A DNA stretch of 51,620 nt from Chrysophaeum taylorii (taxonomy: Eukaryota > Sar > Pelagophyceae > Pelagomonadales > Pelagomonadaceae): assembly GCA_029834535.1 (NCBI GenBank), contig JAQMWT010000069.1, positions 1-51,620 of the forward strand, read 5' to 3'. Position 1 is the first letter of the stretch, and each line of letters starts with the position of its first letter. The position numbers and the translations under genes were made by a program. The notes under the pieces were generated by a model. It worked only from the letters and a program-made list of their open reading frames with translations. It made no database searches and had not been told where the DNA came from. Positions 46,708 to 51,620 of the stretch are shown here, piece after piece.

Positions 46708-49700
46708 TCAAGGAGTTGTGCTGGATGAGATTTTGGACTTGTCGGTGAAATTGCGACCGTCAACGTCCTTGAACTCAGGCTTGAGCTTGCGGTTCGAAAG
46801 GTGAGAGGTCGGCTTGAAATAAGCGACATCATCGTTCGGGCCCAAATCGGAATAGAAATGTACAGCAACACGATCATTTTGGTAATCGTAAGGCTCATAA
46901 ACTTCAGCAACATAAATCTTCTTGCGCCAATCAGAGCGCTTCCGGTCAGGAACCCGGAAAACAACAAACTTACCGTGCTGATAATCATCACGGAGGGTTT
47001 CTTCGGGTTTGCGGATGGCTCGATCAACGATCGGAGGTGCCATCACAGGCGTGATCTGACTAACATGAACACGTCGTTCTTCGGGCGGAGAGTCGAGAGA
47101 CTCAATCCTATAGGTGACCGGGGAAAGGCGCTCCTTGATAATAAGCGGTCCTCGCCATTCCGGTCGAAGTTTGTTCTGAAGGAAAGGAGTGTAGAGCAAA
47201 ACATGCGATCCTTTCTTGTACTCAACATCGACATGATCGGCATTGTAGGCCAATCGTTGTTTCTTCAAAGCTTTATCACGAGCCTCGCGGACGATCTTCG
47301 TATAATACTTCAATCGTTCACGAGTTTCGGCGACTGCATCAGAGCGAGTCTTCGGCAATAATCGCGTATCAAAGTCAATAAGCGTGTAGTCAGTCGGCAG
47401 CATCGGCTGACGGTTCAGGCGCAGCATAAAGGGAGAAATCTGCGTGCCTGGAATAAACTTGCGGTTGTAACAAATCGCAATATAATGGGCAAAGTCGGGC
47501 CAATCCGTGATGTTCCGGCCCTGAAGGCAGGCGCGGAGGAAGGCCTTGATAAATCGGTTCACACGCCCGGCCGGGTTCGACCGGGCATGATAGGGAATCG
47601 TAGTTTGGTGTCGCGTGTTGAAGAGATGGCAAAACTCGCGCATCAACTTGTTCACGAACTCTTTACCGTTGTCGGTACGAATCATCTGGGGCAAGTAGCC
47701 CTTGAGAAGAATGTTAATGACAAAAGACTCGAGGACAGACGCAGCAGTCTTATCGTTCAAAACATCCAGACTCAAGAAATGCGAGTGCGGATCAAAAAAC
47801 ACTAGAAGATGCGTCTCGGGACCAGCGCTGGGCAAAGGTCCAAATAAATCCATGCATAGAACAGCGCCATCACCATCGTAGACAGGCTGTTGCAAGAGTC
47901 CAGCTCGCTTCGGCTCAGGCGTACGAGCTTTCTGGCAAACTAAACATTCAGCAATGTAGACTCCGACTTCATTCGACATGTGGGGCCACCAAAATCGTTC
48001 TTGGATAGCCTGAACAGTACTGTGACGTCCCATATGACCACCGTTAACCGGAGTGTCATGGTAGAGTCGAATGATGCGCTTGCGCAACGTAGCAGGGGCC
48101 ACAATCATCGGGTGCAAATCAGCAGAAATGCGGTAAAGAATGTCTTTCACAACTTCATGTCGTTCGTTCGCTCGAGAACGTCGCGGCGTCTGACCTTGGG
48201 CCATTCGGTGGCGAATATCCTCGCAAGTAGCATCAGATTCTTGCTCACGTGCGATCTCAGCGAGCGTCATATTATCGGGAATTTTATCAATATAATCCTT
48301 GTAAGCGGCTGCGTCCTTGAAGACCTGGGGCTCATCGCGCACACGGTTCTTCCGACGTTGTCTCGTAGCGTGAGACGTAGCCAGTTTCATCGGATCCTTT
48401 TTAGGATCCTCTTCCTCATCTTCCGGCAGCTCGGTCGTAACGAACGACAGTATGAAGTGGCAGCCGGAGGCGGGAATTCCTTGGTCATCAACAGGTCGGG
48501 GAAGCTCTTGGAACACCAAATAAGCGTGGTTCAACGGTTCTCCAAACTCATCAGTCTCGATGACATGGTCTATCGGATTGCGGGAGAGACTGTCAGGGAT
48601 ACTCATTCCCGGCGACTTTCCCGGCTTGTAACCAAGTTCAGGGTCAAAGTTGGCGAGGCGCATCGCCCAACGAGCAAGCTGTCCAGACGAGTGCGTCGCC
48701 TTACGTAAAAACGTCAAATTTCGGTGATCGGTCTCCAAAACAGTCCGGTGCCCTTCGATGTAGGCTCGAAAGTGCTCCAGAGAAAGGATAACTGCCAGCA
48801 GCTCTAGCCGACGGGGCTCGTAATTGCGCATCTCCTTCGGCACAGCTCGGCTCCAATATTCAATCACTCGTTCTTCTCGAGTCACTCTTCCAGCATCGTC
48901 CTTGACTTCGACAATCTGGAAGAGATATGCTCCAAGTCCATCCTTGGAAGCATCGGATCGGATCTGAAAAGGCAGATCATAATCGGGGTGGTAGACTCCA
49001 CGGGAATCAACCAAAGCTTCAATAATCGTATCCCAAGCTTTCTGACACTTGGGCGTCCATTCGAACTTTACACCTTCGAGGCATAATCGTCTCAGCGGCT
49101 CCACGATCTTCGAGTAGCCCTTCACATATCGCCGGCCGTAGTTACTCATGCCGATGAAGGAGCGTATCTGGGTCTTCGGGGAAGTATTCGGTAAAGTACC
49201 TGGAATCGGCATCTTCTGCAGTGCTTCCAGCGTCTTTGGATTCGGCTTCAAGCCTTCTGGGGTAGAAATGTGTCCCAGAAATGCTATATCATCCTTGAGA
49301 AGGTGGAACTTCGCGGTTCTACCGCTGTACCCTCTCTGTGCCAAATGACACATCACTTCGATCAAAACTTGTAGATGTCGATGAAGATCGTCGGATCCCA
49401 TCATAATATCGTCAACAAACGCAACCAAGTCTTGATACATCCATTTCGAAAGGTCGCTCGCCATTTGCTTGCAGAAAAGAGCTCCGGCCGTCTTCACACC
49501 TACAGGTAATCGCAAGAAACTATGAGCGCCAAGTGGGCTAACCATCGTGAGAGCGTCTTGCGCTGCCGGATCCAGACGAAGGTTGTGGTATTCCCATCTA
49601 ATATCAATGCACGTCCGCCAGCGTCGCATGGCGAGAAAAGCTAAAGCATCGTCCTGTAGAATGTTCGGCCAACTGTCCTTGACCAATTGATCGTTGAGCT

Positions 49701-50430
49701 GACGTGAGTCAACTGCAGCACGGAACGCGCTTGACGTTCCAATCTCAGCTCCTTTCTTCGGAAGCATCAACACAGGAAAGCCCCAAGGTGAGTTGGCCGG
49801 GCGAATGACTCCATCCCGACACCACTCACTGATCTGCTTGCGGAGACAATCGAGCTTCGCAGGCGTCAGTCGGTAGGGCGTCATCTTAATCGGTCGCGGA
49901 TTCGCGTCTTTGAATCGTAGAGACACCGGTGGCGAGTCCACAGGTCTCATAATCGGGTCGAAAAAGGCCCACGAGTATTGTACACAATGACGGAGCATCA
50001 ATTTCGCATCATCGTCTAAGTGCGGATTGTCAGGAATCCCAAGCTCCTGAACAACCTTGTCAACTTCTTCCTTCGTAGGAATTTTCACTTTCATCGCTTC
50101 GTTATCCTTGACATGCTCGGGAGTTTGCGGCAGCGGTGCACCATCAGCATCGCGCGGCGCATCTTTCCATGGCACATCAAACTTTTTCTCATATTTTAGT
50201 CTCACTGCCGGGGGACGTTCGTTGATCCTCTCGCCTTTGACACGAACACTCGGCTCGCTCTTAATCTTCGGTTCCCGATCTCGCTCAGGATCTGGCGGAA
50301 CGTCCAAATTTGGTTGTCGGGGGGCAGCAGAAGAAGCATGAGACGTCCCCGGCTCATCTGTTGCAGGCGGAATCAACGGCACCTCTGGAGGTTTCCATTT
50401 GGTGCGATCTTGGAGATCATCAGTCGACAC
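46708..50430 (-). CDS. Ty3-type retrotransposon pol (RT-RNase H-integrase)
   Basis: 1240 codons without a stop. There is no ATG near the left edge of the frame; the first Met is near residue 112. Residues 1-10 (VSTDDLQDR) look like the end of a methyltransferase (see 50511-51465). No DTG/DSG protease is seen. Reverse transcriptase about 190-370 with TCIDIRWEYHNLRLD and the active site FVDDIMMG (about 338). RNase H near 490 with RSDASKDGLGAYL and ETDHRNLTFL. Integrase: zinc finger H-H-C-C near 790-830 (CLVCQKA), Asp in CMDLFGP (about 860), Asp in RTDNGKEF (about 917), but the third site reads GRVNRF where VER is expected, so the catalytic Glu is Asn. The C-terminal 100 residues (KFVVFRVPD, WRKKIYVAEVYEP, VAVHFYSDLG) resemble an SH3-like barrel rather than a chromodomain. 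Confidence 0.85.
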   Translation of the reverse strand: MSTDDLQDRTKWKPPEVPLIPPATDEPGTSHASSAAPRQPNLDVPPDPERDREPKIKSEPSVRVKGERINERPPAVRLKYEKKFDVPWKDAPRDADGAPLPQTPEHVKDNEAMKVKIPTKEEVDKVVQELGIPDNPHLDDDAKLMLRHCVQYSWAFFDPIMRPVDSPPVSLRFKDANPRPIKMTPYRLTPAKLDCLRKQISEWCRDGVIRPANSPWGFPVLMLPKKGAEIGTSSAFRAAVDSRQLNDQLVKDSWPNILQDDALAFLAMRRWRTCIDIRWEYHNLRLDPAAQDALTMVSPLGAHSFLRLPVGVKTAGALFCKQMASDLSKWMYQDLVAFVDDIMMGSDDLHRHLQVLIEVMCHLAQRGYSGRTAKFHLLKDDIAFLGHISTPEGLKPNPKTLEALQKMPIPGTLPNTSPKTQIRSFIGMSNYGRRYVKGYSKIVEPLRRLCLEGVKFEWTPKCQKAWDTIIEALVDSRGVYHPDYDLPFQIRSDASKDGLGAYLFQIVEVKDDAGRVTREERVIEYWSRAVPKEMRNYEPRRLELLAVILSLEHFRAYIEGHRTVLETDHRNLTFLRKATHSSGQLARWAMRLANFDPELGYKPGKSPGMSIPDSLSRNPIDHVIETDEFGEPLNHAYLVFQELPRPVDDQGIPASGCHFILSFVTTELPEDEEEDPKKDPMKLATSHATRQRRKNRVRDEPQVFKDAAAYKDYIDKIPDNMTLAEIAREQESDATCEDIRHRMAQGQTPRRSRANERHEVVKDILYRISADLHPMIVAPATLRKRIIRLYHDTPVNGGHMGRHSTVQAIQERFWWPHMSNEVGVYIAECLVCQKARTPEPKRAGLLQQPVYDGDGAVLCMDLFGPLPSAGPETHLLVFFDPHSHFLSLDVLNDKTAASVLESFVINILLKGYLPQMIRTDNGKEFVNKLMREFCHLFNTRHQTTIPYHARSNPAGRVNRFIKAFLRACLQGRNITDWPDFAHYIAICYNRKFIPGTQISPFMLRLNRQPMLPTDYTLIDFDTRLLPKTRSDAVAETRERLKYYTKIVREARDKALKKQRLAYNADHVDVEYKKGSHVLLYTPFLQNKLRPEWRGPLIIKERLSPVTYRIESLDSPPEERRVHVSQITPVMAPPIVDRAIRKPEETLRDDYQHGKFVVFRVPDRKRSDWRKKIYVAEVYEPYDYQNDRVAVHFYSDLGPNDDVAYFKPTSHLSNRKLKPEFKDVDGRNFTDKSKISSSTTP

Positions 50431-50510
50431 CCATCTTACGACACGTGCGCGTGTTTAACAGCGGAACTTGTACGTGACGAAGGGTGGTTTCATCCATTTG
50501 CAAATAATAA

Positions 50511-51465
50511 TCAAACGGTCGGTCTTGGTGGCACGACGGACGCCAAGTGTGTCAACGAGGTCGTCCTGGAGAAGCCGGCCCAATCAAAATCCAGGGGCAT
50601 CGTCCGCAACTCCGAAGTCATTTTCAGATTCAGAGATCTGTAATCGGAACGGTGCTGGCCTACACGAAGCGGGGCACGCGTAGCGGTATAAGCTGCGTCT
50701 GTCGCGGCTCGTGATGATCCTAAATTGTTCATCTGAAGTAAGTGCCGTTCGTCTGCGTAGCCAAGCGCAGCGGCGAACTCTTGTTGCATATTCTTGCAAG
50801 TCTTGGGAACTGCGCGCAAATGGAGCGGATGGCTGGAAACCAACAACCGCACGCGACAGCTCATCAAACTGGGCGTTATGTCGTAAAAATTGACGACGTA
50901 CACGTAAGGGTGCAAACGTGCAACGTAAGAAATAATCGAGGCCTCCTGCTCTATCAACCACATGAAGAAACCAGCCATCTTGCATAATTTCATCGTCCAG
51001 TGGGTAGCGGTGACTCCCTTCCAACATCTCTGGAAGTCAAGTTGCACAGAGCGGAGTGTACGCAGGGTGGCGACGCGATACACATCGACGACGACCATTC
51101 CGCGTGGGTAAATAAGATTTGATCAACCGTAAGGTTGTAACATAGCGACCACAAAGTGTGCTGCACCACAGGGATATTCGGAAAGTTCTTGTGGTGGATC
51201 TGGTTGGCGGTGTCCGACGCATCGAGTGCTATCACGACTCGAAACGACGTCCCACACATTTCGTTGGCTCGTTGGAGACCTAAAGTACGGCCCCGGCTCC
51301 ACTGAACAGCACCACCACCTTGCGATACGTGATTGGGCCACTGAACCTTTCGTATCGGCGGCGGATCTCCGCTTCGGTGATCTCGCGGCTCTTCTTTTCA
51401 TCTTCTTCCGACCTTCGAGCGAAATCGTCGTCTCTTTTGGGTCGTTTGAGGGAGGACTCGTCCAT
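50511..51465 (-). pseudogene. C5-cytosine DNA methyltransferase-like, frameshifted
   Basis: The minus strand from ATG 51465 starts MDESSLKRPKRDDDFARRSE (basic cluster) and reaches KVVVLFSGAGAV, motif I. After a frame change come LGLQRANEMC, RVVIALDASDTANQIHHKNF and PNIPVV (motif II: acidic residue, A, H, NFP), then ASPPCVHSALCN, motif IV with the catalytic PPC. Further left, in other frames, are MWLIEQEASIISYVARLHPY and NDFGVADDAPGF, like the FGVPQ-R-R motif. Finally FVTYKFRC and RVVRWVSTDDLQ, like the closing motif before LQ-FP. The last piece is in the frame of the Ty3 pol ORF. Several frameshifts make the present copy inactive. The order of motifs is that of C5-MTases; the target-recognition region is short. 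Confidence 0.65.
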
Positions 51466-51620
51466 ATATGGCTGTGAAGTCCTTCTGCGCCGTGCTCAGC
51501 AACATCGGCGGGGGAGATTCGTCGCAGCGCGTCAAGTGACTAGAGACGGAAACAGTGAAATAAAGGCTCCTTGTCGTATCCTTCTATTACGAGCAATACG
51601 TAACTGAACGAAGTACAACA
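51466..51620. other. window edge, nothing recognised
   Basis: 155 bp upstream of the methyltransferase-like start; no ORF or repeat of note. Confidence 0.5.

Noticed and set aside
50990..51259. Aspartic protease (VIALDASDTA) before the Ty3 RT
   Set aside because: The context (GLQRAN upstream, NFPNIPVV and SPPC downstream) fits C5-methyltransferase motif II far better than a D-S/T-G protease.

Overview
The window is nuclear DNA of a eukaryotic microbe, most likely a flagellated alga with a secondary plastid (an ochrophyte or pelagophyte-like stramenopile is my best guess; the sequence does not prove it). Reasons: GT-AG introns of only 35-56 bp are visible in several genes; there is a p25-alpha/TPPP protein of the kind found in ciliated cells; there is a carotenoid-isomerase-type FAD enzyme; long secreted Pro-Thr/Ser repeat proteins occur; genes are packed tightly and often head-to-head or tail-to-tail; microsatellites and eukaryotic transposons (Ty3 LTR, Mutator-like, DDE, Helitron, LINE-like) are abundant. 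No rRNA, tRNA or CRISPR array was seen.

Layout. 1-5.1 kb: two tandem minus-strand genes for secreted P-T/S repeat proteins, the left one frameshifted, the right one intact and containing 324-bp repeats. 5.2-7.3 kb: remains of an ABCA-type ABC transporter. 6.9-15.3 kb: a very recent tandem duplication whose unit carries an ABC fragment, a gene for a single-pass membrane protein with four Cys-rich repeats that each hold an EF-hand-like loop, and a 49-codon ORF. The second unit carries an extra 586-bp insert with a 15-bp target-site duplication; the first unit has a 1-base frameshift in the main gene. 15.3-18.7 kb: two uncharacterised genes and a large GAA microsatellite.

18.8-33.7 kb is the dense single-copy core: a small secreted Cys-rich protein, a membrane protein with three tandem Sec66-like domains, a membrane-anchored tyrosinase-like protein, a mitochondrial-carrier-family protein with a secretory signal, a TPPP-like protein, a three-exon glutathione S-transferase, a possible acylated protein, a carotenoid-isomerase-like enzyme, a PH-domain protein, a Helitron/PIF1 helicase relic, a 7TM receptor-like protein and a DUF707-like glycosyltransferase candidate.

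32.5-46.2 kb: a segment containing the DUF707-like gene and a broken DDE transposase is present twice as direct repeats, enclosing a nearly complete Mutator-like transposon (37430-42249) with terminal inverted repeats and a perfect 9-bp target-site duplication. 46.2-51.6 kb: a Ty3-type pol ORF (RT-RNaseH-integrase, no protease) whose N-terminal edge runs in frame out of a decayed C5-cytosine DNA methyltransferase. This methyltransferase-retroelement junction is the most interesting candidate system here, followed by the Mutator element with intronic subterminal-type repeats, the triple Sec66 protein and the Cys/EF-hand repeat protein pair.
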